Counted from the stretch's first letter, positions 1 through 9,699 are shown. The stretch: 64,000 nucleotides of DNA from Streptomyces iranensis (GCF_017874715.1 NZ_JAGGLR010000014.1:124001-188000); one strand, 5' to 3'. The notes: a model not told the origin generated them from the letters alone. Program-made: numbers and translations.

Positions 1-126
1 GCGAATCTGCACGGCATCGCCCAACTGTGGGGCTGGGGCAGCCTTCAGCTCGCGGTGGGAGGCGACGATCCCGAGCCGCTGCTGCGGGCCGCGCTCGACG
101 CACACCTCGGCCCGGAGGCCCGATGA
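1..126 (+). CDS. TetR-family regulator, C-terminal end only (partial)
   Basis: Only the last 41 codons lie in the window and the gene begins upstream of base 1. The visible residues include the string LHGIAQLWGWGSL and end in DAHLGPEAR. This resembles the ligand-binding C-terminal helices of TetR regulators that have a TetR-like C-terminal domain. The stop codon TGA (124-126) overlaps the ATG (123) of the downstream exporter gene, so the two are translationally coupled. Regulator plus efflux pump in one operon is a common arrangement. The DNA-binding domain is not visible, so the family call is an inference from the tail. Confidence 0.55.
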   Translation, partial: ANLHGIAQLWGWGSLQLAVGGDDPEPLLRAALDAHLGPEAR

Positions 127-1628
127 GCTCCCCGCGCGGACGGCGCCTCACCCTCGTCGCGAGCGTCACCGGAGCCGTGATCGTCGCCCTGGACGGCACC
201 GTGCTGACCGTCGCCCAGCCCCGGCTGCAACGGGACCTCCATGCCACGTTCGCCCAGGTGCAGTGGACCAGTACGGGATATCTGATCGCCGTGGCGAGTC
301 TGCTGGTCTTCGCGGGCCGCCTCGGCGACCGCTACGGCCACCGACGCGTCTTCGCCCTCGGAATGCTGGGCTTCGGCGCCGCCTCGGCGGGCATCGGGCT
401 CGCGGGCGGCATCGGCTGGGTGATCGGACTGCGGGTCGCCCAGGGGGTTTTCGGGGCGCTGCTGCAACCCGCCACCCTCGGGATGCTGCGGGCCGCGTAT
501 CCGCCCGAACGGCTCGGCCGGCCCGTCGCGGTGCGGACCGGTGCCATCGGGCTGGCGGCCGTGGCCGGTCCGCTGGTCGGCGGGGCGCTGACCACCCATC
601 TGGGGTGGCGGGCGGTGTTCTTCGTCAATGTCGCGCCCGCCCTCGCCATGGGTCTGGCGGCACTCGCCGTCCGGGCCCCTTCGGCACTCGCCGTCCGCCC
701 TCCGGCTGCGCCCCGTGAGACCGCCCGGCCGCGGCTCGATCTGCCCGGTGCGGGCCTGCTCGCGGTGGCGCTCGCCGGGCTGGTGCACACGCTCGTCGGC
801 ATCCCGGAAACCGGCTGGACCGTGGCGACCGCGCTCGGGCTCGGGTGCGCCGTGTCGGCCGGGGGCGTCTTCGTACGGCATGAGCGCCGGACGGCGGATC
901 CGCTGGTGCCGCCGGGCGTGCTGCGGTCGGGCACCGCGGGCCCGGCGCTCGGTGTGCTGGTGGCCGCGTCGGCAGCACTATTCGGGGCGCTGTTCCTCGG
1001 CACGTACTACCTCCAGGACGTGCTCGCGCTGGATCCGTTCGACAGCGGGCTGCGGGCGTTGCCGCTCGCGGTGATGATGGTGCTGGGCGCGCCGGTGGCG
1101 GCGCTGTTGACGCGCCGTCAGGGGCCTCGCCGGACGGCGGTGGCGGGGATGGTTCTGGTGGCGGCCGGTGTGCTGCTGATGTCCCGTCTCGGCCGGGGCT
1201 CGGGCGCGGAGGTGACCGGTGGCTGCTTCCTCCTGCTGGGCGCGGGTTTCGCCACCGTGATGGTCACCGCGACCACCGTCGTCGTGCGCGACGCGTCCGT
1301 GGACACCGCCGGGGTGGCGGGCGGGCTCCAGCAGACCGCCATGAACATCGGGCCCGCGCTGGGGGTCGCCGCCGCGACCACGCTGATGAGCGTGGCCGGG
1401 CGGGGGGACACCGCCGGACGGCCGCCTGGCGACGGGCCGCGCTGGGCGGCCGATGTCTTCCTCTCGGCGATGGGACCGGCGCTGACGGTCCTCGCGGCCG
1501 TGGCCGCGGCCGGTGTGCTGCCGGCCACCAGGCTGCCCGGCCGTGCGGCGGCGCGGCGGCCCGGGGATCAGCCGGTGGAAGAGCTCCCGGACGGGCCCCC
1601 GAGGTCCGAGATCGCGTCGAGCGCCTGA
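123..1628 (+). CDS. MFS drug exporter, DHA2 (14-TMS) type
   Basis: The 501-residue protein starts with MSSPRGRR and has many hydrophobic segments. The first helix has the sequence VIVALDGTVLTVAQP, and the A-like loop motif GRLGDRYGHRR follows the second helix. A proline/glycine-rich motif-C region (AAVAGPLVGGAL) marks an antiporter. Length and pattern fit proton-driven multidrug exporters of the EmrB/QacA type. ATG 123 is preferred to an upstream in-frame ATG because it overlaps the stop of the preceding regulator gene as ATGA. The 3' end overlaps the convergent Dabb gene by about 60 bases. The substrate is unknown. Confidence 0.85.
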   Translation: MSSPRGRRLTLVASVTGAVIVALDGTVLTVAQPRLQRDLHATFAQVQWTSTGYLIAVASLLVFAGRLGDRYGHRRVFALGMLGFGAASAGIGLAGGIGWVIGLRVAQGVFGALLQPATLGMLRAAYPPERLGRPVAVRTGAIGLAAVAGPLVGGALTTHLGWRAVFFVNVAPALAMGLAALAVRAPSALAVRPPAAPRETARPRLDLPGAGLLAVALAGLVHTLVGIPETGWTVATALGLGCAVSAGGVFVRHERRTADPLVPPGVLRSGTAGPALGVLVAASAALFGALFLGTYYLQDVLALDPFDSGLRALPLAVMMVLGAPVAALLTRRQGPRRTAVAGMVLVAAGVLLMSRLGRGSGAEVTGGCFLLLGAGFATVMVTATTVVVRDASVDTAGVAGGLQQTAMNIGPALGVAAATTLMSVAGRGDTAGRPPGDGPRWAADVFLSAMGPALTVLAAVAAAGVLPATRLPGRAAARRPGDQPVEELPDGPPRSEIASSA

Positions 1629-1987
1629 CCCCACCGCGGGTGCGTCGCCACCTTCTTCAGATGCATGCCCATGACCCGTTCGCCGAGCGTGGGGTCCATG
1701 TCGTCCGACAGCTGGAACGCCGAGAGCTTCGCGATATGGGGGAGGATCTCGTCGTCGCCCGCGATGTGCACCGGGTCGTGCAGATACCGGTCCAGTGCCT
1801 CCAGATCGGCCACCGCCGCGCAGTAGGCGTGGGTGAAGCCCTCGGCGGAGTCGCCGAGGAACTGGCCGGCGGTGGAGAACGAGACCGCCTCCACCGCGCC
1901 CGTCCGGCGCATCGCCGCCAGAACCTTGGCCTTCTCCTTCTCCGTCGTGCCGTCCTTGAAACTGAACCGCAACACATTGACCAGCAT
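1568..1987 (-). CDS. Dabb family stress-responsive alpha/beta-barrel protein
   Basis: This 139-residue protein begins MLVNVLRFSFKDGT and has the layout of the Dabb (dimeric alpha-beta barrel, ferredoxin-like) family, including a conserved central segment around YLHDPVHI. Family members bind or convert small aromatic or polyketide substrates, or are stress induced; the role here is unknown. GTG/ATG codons further upstream were rejected because ATG 1987 follows the Shine-Dalgarno-like GAAGGGAACC. The promoter region contains two identical inverted repeats shared with the divergent TetR gene, so that regulator probably controls this gene. Confidence 0.75.
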   Translation of the reverse strand: MLVNVLRFSFKDGTTEKEKAKVLAAMRRTGAVEAVSFSTAGQFLGDSAEGFTHAYCAAVADLEALDRYLHDPVHIAGDDEILPHIAKLSAFQLSDDMDPTLGERVMGMHLKKVATHPRWGQALDAISDLGGPSGSSSTG

Positions 1988-2005
1988 GGGTGGTTCCCTT
2001 CGTGG

Positions 2006-2023
2006 TTGAACTGGTTGGTTCAA
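2006..2023. promoter_or_regulatory. Operator 1: TTGAAC-N6-GTTCAA inverted repeat
   Basis: A perfect 18-bp dyad (6-bp arms, 6-bp spacer) lies 19 bases upstream of the Dabb start codon. The same arms recur at 2066-2082. Two matching dyads between a TetR gene and its divergent neighbour are what a TetR-type operator pair looks like. Binding by the TetR protein encoded at 2113 is inferred. Confidence 0.7.
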
Positions 2024-2065
2024 ATTAGTGGCCGAATCAGTCAATGAACAAGAGGGTTGGGATTC

Positions 2066-2083
2066 TTGAACCAATGAGTTCAG
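2066..2083. promoter_or_regulatory. Operator 2: TTGAAC-N6-GTTCAG inverted repeat
   Basis: This is the second copy of the dyad at 2006-2023, with 11 of 12 arm positions matching; only the last base differs. It lies about 30 bases before the preferred TetR start at 2113, so it could mediate autorepression. Confidence 0.65.
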
Positions 2084-2112
2084 TTCGAGGTGTCGTGGGA
2101 TACGATGCGCGG

Positions 2113-2775
2113 ATGACGGCAGTGACAGCCTCGTCCGGGCGAAAGGTTCCGCGAGGGCGTATCGACAAGCGGCAGGCGATTCTCGACGCCGCGTTCACGG
2201 TCTTCGCGCGCCGGGGGTACGGACAGGCGTGTGTCCAGGAGATCGCGAATGAGGCGGGGGTCGCCAAGCCCACGGTGTACAACCACCTCACCGACAAGGA
2301 GACCTTGTTCCGCCATGCCATCGAGGCCGCTGCCGACGCCGTGATGGCGGAGAACCTCGCCGTCGTCGAGCGGCTGCGCGAGCCCGGCGACGATCTGCGC
2401 GCCGCCCTGGAGGACATGGCGTACCGGATGCTCCAGGTGTGCTGCGGTGAGCGTTCCCGTGCCCTGCGGCGGCTCACCTACGCCCAGGCGGCCGACTTCC
2501 CCGATCTGATCGAGACCGTCCAGGGGCGTACGGCCGTCCGGCTCGGTGAGGCGCTGGCCGACCGGCTGGCCCGGCTGTCACTGTCCGGGCGGCTGCGGCC
2601 GGGTGATCCGGCGCAGGCCGCTGAGCAGTTGCTCGCGCTGCTCACCGGTCCCATGGAGGTGAGGTCCCGGCTGGGCACCCGCAAGGTCTCCACGGCCGAG
2701 GCGCGCACGGTCGCCCGGTCCGCGGTGGACACCTTTCTGCGGGCGTACGAAACCGCCGCCACCGGCCACCCCTGA
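2113..2775 (+). CDS. TetR/AcrR family transcriptional regulator
   Basis: The 220-residue protein has an N-terminal TetR helix-turn-helix. The helix beginning RQAILDAAFTVFARRGY is followed by VQEIANEAGVAKPTVYNH, the recognition helix, at about residues 45-62. The C-terminal half resembles the TetR_C_33/AefR-like ligand domain. ATG 2113 (MTAVTASSGRK) is chosen because the basic stretch before the HTH follows closely and because an upstream ATG at 2044 would place both operators inside or against the coding region. It is divergent from the Dabb gene and probably represses it and itself. Confidence 0.85.
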   Translation: MTAVTASSGRKVPRGRIDKRQAILDAAFTVFARRGYGQACVQEIANEAGVAKPTVYNHLTDKETLFRHAIEAAADAVMAENLAVVERLREPGDDLRAALEDMAYRMLQVCCGERSRALRRLTYAQAADFPDLIETVQGRTAVRLGEALADRLARLSLSGRLRPGDPAQAAEQLLALLTGPMEVRSRLGTRKVSTAEARTVARSAVDTFLRAYETAATGHP

Positions 2776-2825
2776 CCCGAGGGCCGGGGGACCGGTGGCG
2801 GCGGTGTGTGGCAGGTGTTCTCGGC

Positions 2826-5800
2826 TCAAACGAGGGCGACCAGCAGATCGCCGCCCTCCACCTGCTGAATCGCGTTGATGGCGATGCGCGACACGGTCCC
2901 GCTCCTCGGGGCCGCGATGGTGGCCTCCATCTTCATCGCCTCGATCGTGCCGATGGTGGCACCGGCCTCCACCTGGTCGCCCTCGGCCACCGCCAGCGTC
3001 ACCACACCCGCGAAGGGCGCCGCCACATGGCCGGGGTCGCTCCGGTCGGCCTTCTCGGTGGCCGGCACATCGGAGGCCACCGAGGTGTCCCGCACCTGGA
3101 CCGGGCGCAACTGCCCGTTCAGCGAGGCCATCACCGTACGCATACCGCGCTCGTCGGCGTCGCCGATGGCCTCCAGCTCGATCAGCAGCCGGACACCGGG
3201 CTCGAGGTCCACCGTGTACTCGTGCCGCGGGCGCAGCCCGTAGAAGAAGTCCTTGCTGTCCAGCACGCTGGTGTCGCCGTGGGCCTGCCGATGCGCCTCG
3301 AACTCCTTGGTCGGACCGGGGAACAGCAGCCGGTTCAGCGTGGCCCGCGGATCCTTCTCCAGCTGCTCCCGGTCCTCCGTGGAGAGCTCCGCGGCCGCCG
3401 GCTTGGCGGCGGCACGGCCCTCCAGCGCCTTGCCGCGGAACGGCTCGGGCCAGCCGCCCGGCGGATTGCCCAGCTCGCCGCGGAGGAACCCGATGACCGA
3501 GTCCGGGATGTCGTACCGGCCGGGCTGCGCCTCGAAGTCCTCCGGCGACACCCCCGCCCCCACCAGGTGCAGCGCGAGATCGCCGACCACCTTCGACGAC
3601 GGGGTGACCTTCACCAGATGGCCCAGGATCCGGTCCGCCGCGGTGTACATCGCCTCGATGTCCTCGAAGCGGTCGCCGAGGCCCAGCGCGATGGCCTGGG
3701 TGCGCAGATTGGACAGCTGGCCGCCGGGGATCTCGTGGTGGTACACCCGTCCGGTCGGCGAGGCGAGGCCCGCCTCGAACGGTGCGTAGATCTTGCGCAC
3801 GGCCTCCCAGTACGGCTCCAGTCCGCCGATCGCCTCGAGGTCGAGCCCGGTCGGCCGGTCGGAGTGGTCGGTGGCGGCCACGATCGCCGACAGCGACGGC
3901 TGCGAGGTGGTGCCCGCCATGGAGGCCACCGCGCCGTCCACCGCGTCCGCACCGGCCTGGACCGCCGCGAGATAGGTGGCGAGCTGACCGCCCGCGGTGT
4001 CATGGGTGTGGATGTGCACCGGCAGGTCGAACTCCCGGCGCAGCGCGGAGACCAGCTTCGCCGCGGCCGGGGCGCGCAGCAGCCCCGCCATGTCCTTGAT
4101 GGCCAGCACATGCGCGCCCGCGTCCACGATCTGCTCGGCGAGCCGCAGATAGTAGTCGAGGGTGTAGAGCCGCTCCGAGGGATCGGACAGATCGGAGGTG
4201 TAGCAGAGCGCCACCTCGGCGATCGCGGAGTTCGTCTCCCGTACCGCGTCGATCGCGGGCCGCATCTGCCCGATGTCGTTCAGCGCGTCGAAGATCCGGA
4301 AGATATCGATCCCGGTGGCCGTGGCCTCCCGTACGAAGGAGGTGGTCACCTCCGTCGGGTACGGCGTGTAGCCCACGGTGTTGCGGCCGCGCAGCAGCAT
4401 CTGCAGACAGATGTTGGGCACCGCCTCGCGCAGCTTGGCCAGCCGCTCCCAGGGGTCCTCGGCGAGGAAGCGCAGCGCCACGTCGTAGGTGGCCCCGCCC
4501 CAGCACTCCAGCGACAGCAGCTGCGGCACGGTCCGCGCCACCACCGGGGCCACGGCCAGCAGGTCCTTGCTGCGGACCCGGGTGGCCAGCAGCGACTGGT
4601 GGGCGTCCCGGAAGGTGGTGTCGGTGACACCGATGGTGGGCGACTCGCGCAGCCGGCGCGCGAAGCCCTCCGGACCCAGCTCGGTGAGCTGCTGCTTGGA
4701 GCCGGCGGGCGGCTCGCTGTCCGGCACCGGGGGCAGCTTGGTGGTCGCGTCGATCAGATGGGGCCGCTCGCCATGGGGCTTGTTCACCGTGATGTCGGCG
4801 AGATAGGTGAGCAGCTTGGTGCCGCGGTCGGCGGAGTGGCGCGCCGTCAGCAGATGCGGCCGCTGCTCGATGAACGACGTGGTGACGTGCCCGGCCCGGA
4901 AGTCCGGATCGTCCAGCACCGCCTGGAGGAAGGGGATGTTGGTGGACACCCCGCGGATGCGGAACTCGGCCACCGCGCGCCGGGCGCGGCCGACCGCGGT
5001 GGCGAAGTCCCGCCCCCGGCAGCTCAGCTTGACCAGCATCGAGTCGAAGTGGGCGCTGATCTCCGCACCGGCGTGGGTGGTGCCACCGTCCAGCCGGATG
5101 CCCGAGCCGCCCGGGGAGCGGTACGCGCTGATCATCCCGGTGTCCGGGCGGAAGCCGTTGGCCGGGTCCTCGGTGGTGATCCGGCACTGCAGCGCCGCGC
5201 CCCGCAGATACACGGTGTCCTGGGCGAGGCCGAGGTCGGACAGCGTCTGACCGGCGGCGATCCGCAGCTGCGACTGGACGAGATCCACATCGGTGATCTC
5301 CTCGGTCACCGTGTGCTCGACCTGGATCCGCGGATTCATCTCGATGAACACATGGCGGCCGTCGCGGTCCAGCAGGAACTCCACCGTACCGGCGTTGCGA
5401 TAGCCGATCTCCCGGGCGAACTTCACCGCGTCCTCGCAGATCCGGGCCCGCAGCTCCGGATCGAGGTTGGGCGCGGGGGCCAGCTCGATCACCTTCTGGT
5501 GGCGCCGCTGCACCGAACAGTCGCGCTCGAAGAGATGGATGACATCGCCCTGCCCGTCGGCGAGGATCTGCACCTCGATATGGCGGGGCTCCACCACCGC
5601 CTTCTCCAGGAAGACCGTGGAATCACCGAAAGCGGACTCGGCCTCCCGCGCCGCCGCCTCGATGGACTCGCGCAGCGTCTCCCGGCTCTCGACCCTGCGC
5701 ATCCCGCGCCCGCCGCCACCGGCGACGGCCTTGACGAACACCGGGAAGCCGAGCTCGTCCGCGGCCCGGACCAGCTCGTCCACATCGGCCGACGGCTCGG

Positions 5801-6203
5801 AGGAGCCGAGCACCGGCACCCCGGCCGCACGGGCCGCGGCCACCGCGCGCGCCTTGTTCCCGGTGAGCTCCAGGATCTGCGCGCTGGGACCCACGAACGT
5901 GATCCCCGCCTCCTCGCAGGCACGCGCGAGATCGGGATTCTCGGACAGGAAGCCGTATCCGGGGTACACCGCGTCCGCGCCCGCCTGGCGCGCCGCGTTG
6001 ACGATCTCCTCCACGGAGAGATAGGCCCGCACCGGATGGCCCGGCTCGCCGATCTCGTACGCCTCATCGGCCTTCAGCCGGTGCAGTGAGTTGCGGTCCT
6101 CGTGCGGGAACACGGCGACGGTTCTCGCGCCCAGCTCATAGCCGGCGCGGAAGGCGCGAATGGCGATCTCACCACGATTGGCGACCAGCACCTTGCGGAA
6201 CAT
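2826..6203 (-). CDS. pyc: Pyruvate carboxylase (EC 6.4.1.1)
   Basis: The 1125-residue protein has the full single-chain pyruvate carboxylase order: biotin carboxylase (start MFRKVLVANRGEIAIR, ATP-grasp glycine loop GGGGRGMR), HMG-CoA-lyase-like carboxyltransferase (DTTFRDAHQSLLATRVR), the conserved PYC/OADA domain, and a C-terminal biotinyl domain with EAMKM, the biotinylated lysine being near residue 1091. It makes oxaloacetate from pyruvate, bicarbonate and ATP in the cytoplasm as an anaplerotic reaction. ATG 6203 has AGAAGGGATC upstream. It stands alone, divergent from the NACHT gene across a 233-base gap. Confidence 0.97.
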   Translation of the reverse strand: MFRKVLVANRGEIAIRAFRAGYELGARTVAVFPHEDRNSLHRLKADEAYEIGEPGHPVRAYLSVEEIVNAARQAGADAVYPGYGFLSENPDLARACEEAGITFVGPSAQILELTGNKARAVAAARAAGVPVLGSSEPSADVDELVRAADELGFPVFVKAVAGGGGRGMRRVESRETLRESIEAAAREAESAFGDSTVFLEKAVVEPRHIEVQILADGQGDVIHLFERDCSVQRRHQKVIELAPAPNLDPELRARICEDAVKFAREIGYRNAGTVEFLLDRDGRHVFIEMNPRIQVEHTVTEEITDVDLVQSQLRIAAGQTLSDLGLAQDTVYLRGAALQCRITTEDPANGFRPDTGMISAYRSPGGSGIRLDGGTTHAGAEISAHFDSMLVKLSCRGRDFATAVGRARRAVAEFRIRGVSTNIPFLQAVLDDPDFRAGHVTTSFIEQRPHLLTARHSADRGTKLLTYLADITVNKPHGERPHLIDATTKLPPVPDSEPPAGSKQQLTELGPEGFARRLRESPTIGVTDTTFRDAHQSLLATRVRSKDLLAVAPVVARTVPQLLSLECWGGATYDVALRFLAEDPWERLAKLREAVPNICLQMLLRGRNTVGYTPYPTEVTTSFVREATATGIDIFRIFDALNDIGQMRPAIDAVRETNSAIAEVALCYTSDLSDPSERLYTLDYYLRLAEQIVDAGAHVLAIKDMAGLLRAPAAAKLVSALRREFDLPVHIHTHDTAGGQLATYLAAVQAGADAVDGAVASMAGTTSQPSLSAIVAATDHSDRPTGLDLEAIGGLEPYWEAVRKIYAPFEAGLASPTGRVYHHEIPGGQLSNLRTQAIALGLGDRFEDIEAMYTAADRILGHLVKVTPSSKVVGDLALHLVGAGVSPEDFEAQPGRYDIPDSVIGFLRGELGNPPGGWPEPFRGKALEGRAAAKPAAAELSTEDREQLEKDPRATLNRLLFPGPTKEFEAHRQAHGDTSVLDSKDFFYGLRPRHEYTVDLEPGVRLLIELEAIGDADERGMRTVMASLNGQLRPVQVRDTSVASDVPATEKADRSDPGHVAAPFAGVVTLAVAEGDQVEAGATIGTIEAMKMEATIAAPRSGTVSRIAINAIQQVEGGDLLVALV

Positions 6204-6436
6204 GCCCGATCCCTTCTACCTGCCCGTTACCAACACACACGCTTGTCGGCGAACCCTACTGCCGCCCGCCACCTGGGACGCCCGGGGTGTGATCGAGTTC
6301 TCGTGGATGGCGGGCGGCACGGCATCCGGCCCTCTCGTCCATGGTCCCCGGGGATACACAGAGTGGCCCTGCGACCGCACCGGGTGGTGCTATACATGGA
6401 CCCGGAACGCCGCTTCAACGCTGGGATCGGTGGGGG

Positions 6437-9400
6437 ATGGAGCCAGGAGCCATCGGCGTCGGGGCGCGCGCGGCCGCGGCGGCGGCCGGTCCGCTGATCC
6501 GCAGACTGTTCGCCCAGCCGGCCCCGGGCGCCGAGCTGGTCCACCAGCCGGTGCGCATCTCCGGCCTGGTCGCCTGGCGGGGCGAGAAGCGGACCCTGAC
6601 CGAGGACGACGTCCGCAAACTGGTCGGGGAGCTGGTCGAGCGCGCGGCCACCGCCAACCCCAATGAGCCCGCCGTCCCCGAGGGCGAGCGTCAGGCCGTC
6701 ACCGACGCGCTGACGACGACCCTGCTGGCCCTGGGCCATATCGGCATGGCCGACGTCCAGGCCGTACGCCTGGGGTACCGCACCCTCGCCCACACTCTCA
6801 AGAAGCGGGTCCCGCAGGCCACCCGCCAGCTCAGCTCGGACGGCACCCACCTCTACAACAGCCTGCTGGACCTCAGCTGTCTGCAGATCCTCCACTTCTT
6901 CAGCCAGCGCTCCACCTTCATCGCCCGCACCCTGGCCGAGGCCACCCAACAGCTCCAGGAGCAGTCCCGGCAGCTCGGCATCCTGCTGGAGCGGGTCCCG
7001 CAGCCGGTGCGGGACGCCGGTTTCGAGCACCGCTACAGCGAGCACATCGTCGACAAGCACGGCATGCTCCGGATCCTCGGCCTCAGACTGCGCCACCAGG
7101 AAGGCGACAGCTGGCCCCTGGACGCCGCCTATCTGAGCCTGGAGGCCACCGCCCCCGAGGGCCCCACCCCCGAGGGCCCCGCGCCCGAAGGCCTCGGCGC
7201 CTACCACCACCCCCGGCCCACCTCGGTGGCCCCGCGCCGGGTGGAGATGCTGCTCCAGGGGCAGCGCCGGGTGCTGCTGCGCGGCCACGCCGGATCGGGG
7301 AAGACCACCCTGTTGCAGTGGCTCGCCACCACCACGGCCCGCCGCGCCTTCCCGGCCGAGCTCGACGAGTACAACGACTGCGTCCCCTTCGTCCTGCAGC
7401 TGCGCACGCTCACCCGGCGCGAGGCGCTGCCCAGCCCCGCCGGCTTCCTCTCCGCGGTGGGCAGCGTCCTCGCCGACGCCCAGCCGGACGGCTGGGCGGT
7501 CCGCATCCTGGAGTCCGGGCGCGCCCTGCTGCTGATCGACGGGGTGGACGAGGTGACCCAGCACCACCGGGAGCGCACCCGGGAGTGGCTGCGCGAACTG
7601 CTCGCGGCCTACCCCGACGTGCGCTGCCTGGTGACCGTGCGCCCCTCCGCCGTCCAGGACGGCTGGCTGCGCCGCGAGGGGTTCGCCGAACTGTGCCTGC
7701 TGCCCATGGGACGCGACGACATCGCCGCGTTCATCAGGCACTGGCACCGCGCGGCACGCGCCGAGTCCGCCGGTGAGCAGGAGCGCGCCCGGCTCGAAGC
7801 GCTGCGGACGGCGCTCACCGAGACCGTGGCCGTCAACCAGAGCATCGCCCGGCTCGCCGAGAACCCCCTGATGTGCGCGCTGATCTGCGCCCTGCACCGG
7901 GACGAGCAGGCACGGCTGCCACGGGACCGCAAGGGGCTCTACGAATCGGCGCTCGAGCTGCTGCTCGTCCGGCGGGACGCCCACCGCAGCATCGACGCCC
8001 CCGAGGGCATCCACCTGTCCAAGGAGGCCCAGCTGCGGCTGCTCTCCCGCATCGCCGCCTGGTTCACGCTGCAGAAGCAGTCGGAGGCCGAGCAGGAGGA
8101 TGTGGTCGAGGGCGTCCTCGCCGAGACGCTGCCCTCCATCCGGGAGGCCCAGGAGCAGGGCGGACCACAGGAGATCTTCCGCTATCTGCTGCTGCGCAGC
8201 GGACTGCTGCACGCCCCGACCGAGGACTCGGTCGCCTTCATCCACCGCACCTTCCAGGACTACCTGGGCGCCAAGGCGCTCCAGGAGACCCGCTACTTCA
8301 ACACGATGGTGCGCAACGCGCACGACAACCAGTGGGAGGACGTCATCCGCATGGCGGTCGCCCACGGGGACCGCAAACAGTGCGGTCAGCTGCTGCGCAA
8401 GCTCATCAAACGCGGTGACGACGTGCGCAGGCACCGCCACCGCCTCCATCTGCTTGCGGCCGCCTGCCTGGAGCACGCCACCGAACTGGACCCCGAGGTC
8501 CGGCGGGATGTGGAGGAGCGGATGGCCTCGCTCATTCCGCCGCGCACCATCGAGGACGGACACACTCTGGCGGCCGCCGGATCCGTGGTGCTGGATCTGC
8601 TGCCCAAGGAGCCGGACGGGCTGGGGGACGCGGAAGTGGCGGCCGTGGTGGCCACGGTCTGCCGGATCGGCGGCGAACCGGCCCTGGGCCGCCTCAAGCG
8701 GTTCCGCCACCACCCCTCGCCCGCGGTCCACGGGCAGTTCATCGAGGCGTGGGACACCTTCGACTGCGGGCCGTTCGCCCAGGAGATCCTGTCCCACCTG
8801 CCGGAGAACTCCCTGTTCACGGCGAGCTCCCGCGATCAGCTCCATGAGCTGCGCCGGATGGGCGGCCGGGCCACCACCCAGTGCACCGGTCCGATCAGGA
8901 CCGTGGACTTCGCCACCGAGCTGGTGCCGGACGTCCTCAAACGCCTCAGCGTCTTCAACAACCCGCTCCTGGACGACCTGGCCTTTCTGCACACCCTCCC
9001 GAGACTCACGGAGCTGATGATCGGCCACTGCCCGGAGGTCAGAGGCGTCGAGCGGCTCGCCGGCCTTCCCATCGCCCTCCTGGCGCTGTACGCGACCACC
9101 GTGCTCGATGGCATGGAGGCCCTCGGCTCGCTGACCGCCCTGGAGACGCTGGCACTCGATCTTCCACTGCCGTGCGGCGCGCTCGGCGGTCTGCCCGTGG
9201 ACGCGCCGCTCACCGCGCTCTACATCGGCCCGGCCACGTATGCCACCTCCGGGATGCGGGGCATCGGGCGATGGCCGACCCTGCGGCACATCTCGCTCTT
9301 CGACTCGGTACGGCTCTCGGCGGCCGACCGCTCCGAGATCCTCTCCCTGCCGCAGGTGGAGTCCCTCAGCCTCACCGGGGAGAGCGTCGCCCGGATGCGC

Positions 9401-9664
9401 GAGGCCGTGCCGATGCCGGGCATCTCCCATCTCTCCCTCGCGGGCGCCGTGGAGGCCGGGGACCTTAACCCCCTGCGGGACGCGTTTCCGGGGCTGCGGC
9501 GGCTGTTCCTGTCCTGGCGCCCGGGTCAGGGGCCGGTGGTGGACCTGACGCCGCTGAGCGGGATGCGGGAGCTGATCGTGCAGGTGAGCAATGCCGACCA
9601 CGTCAAGGGCGTGGGCCGTTTCCCCGACGGCCGCGCCCTGGTGGTCCCGGCGCCGGCGCGCTGA
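6437..9664 (+). CDS. NACHT-domain STAND ATPase with leucine-rich C-terminal region
   Basis: This 1075-residue protein has three parts. Residues 1-230 are helical and resemble the NACHT N-terminal helical domains of Streptomyces proteins. A NACHT core follows, with Walker A GHAGSGKT at residues 283-290 and Walker B LLLIDGVDE at about 364-372. From about residue 810 there are irregular leucine-rich repeats. A proline/glutamate linker containing three PEG repeats joins the first two parts. Bacterial NACHT proteins are known anti-phage NLR-like sensors, and the long LRR-like tail would be the sensing surface. No separate effector gene is adjacent. ATG 6437 is preferred over an upstream ATG because coding character starts there and GGTGGGGG precedes it. 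Function as defence is inferred from family only. Confidence 0.85.
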   Translation: MEPGAIGVGARAAAAAAGPLIRRLFAQPAPGAELVHQPVRISGLVAWRGEKRTLTEDDVRKLVGELVERAATANPNEPAVPEGERQAVTDALTTTLLALGHIGMADVQAVRLGYRTLAHTLKKRVPQATRQLSSDGTHLYNSLLDLSCLQILHFFSQRSTFIARTLAEATQQLQEQSRQLGILLERVPQPVRDAGFEHRYSEHIVDKHGMLRILGLRLRHQEGDSWPLDAAYLSLEATAPEGPTPEGPAPEGLGAYHHPRPTSVAPRRVEMLLQGQRRVLLRGHAGSGKTTLLQWLATTTARRAFPAELDEYNDCVPFVLQLRTLTRREALPSPAGFLSAVGSVLADAQPDGWAVRILESGRALLLIDGVDEVTQHHRERTREWLRELLAAYPDVRCLVTVRPSAVQDGWLRREGFAELCLLPMGRDDIAAFIRHWHRAARAESAGEQERARLEALRTALTETVAVNQSIARLAENPLMCALICALHRDEQARLPRDRKGLYESALELLLVRRDAHRSIDAPEGIHLSKEAQLRLLSRIAAWFTLQKQSEAEQEDVVEGVLAETLPSIREAQEQGGPQEIFRYLLLRSGLLHAPTEDSVAFIHRTFQDYLGAKALQETRYFNTMVRNAHDNQWEDVIRMAVAHGDRKQCGQLLRKLIKRGDDVRRHRHRLHLLAAACLEHATELDPEVRRDVEERMASLIPPRTIEDGHTLAAAGSVVLDLLPKEPDGLGDAEVAAVVATVCRIGGEPALGRLKRFRHHPSPAVHGQFIEAWDTFDCGPFAQEILSHLPENSLFTASSRDQLHELRRMGGRATTQCTGPIRTVDFATELVPDVLKRLSVFNNPLLDDLAFLHTLPRLTELMIGHCPEVRGVERLAGLPIALLALYATTVLDGMEALGSLTALETLALDLPLPCGALGGLPVDAPLTALYIGPATYATSGMRGIGRWPTLRHISLFDSVRLSAADRSEILSLPQVESLSLTGESVARMREAVPMPGISHLSLAGAVEAGDLNPLRDAFPGLRRLFLSWRPGQGPVVDLTPLSGMRELIVQVSNADHVKGVGRFPDGRALVVPAPAR

Positions 9665-9699
9665 GCCGGGCGCCCACCGGCGACCGGCTCAGCCACGCT

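Noticed and set aside
2808..6089. Plus-strand open frame of 1093 codons
   Set aside because: It is the antisense of pyruvate carboxylase; its His/Arg/Gly-rich translation has no domain, and all motifs are on the minus strand.
6227..9601. Minus-strand open frame of 1124 codons
   Set aside because: Shadow of the NACHT gene caused by high GC; no recognisable motif.
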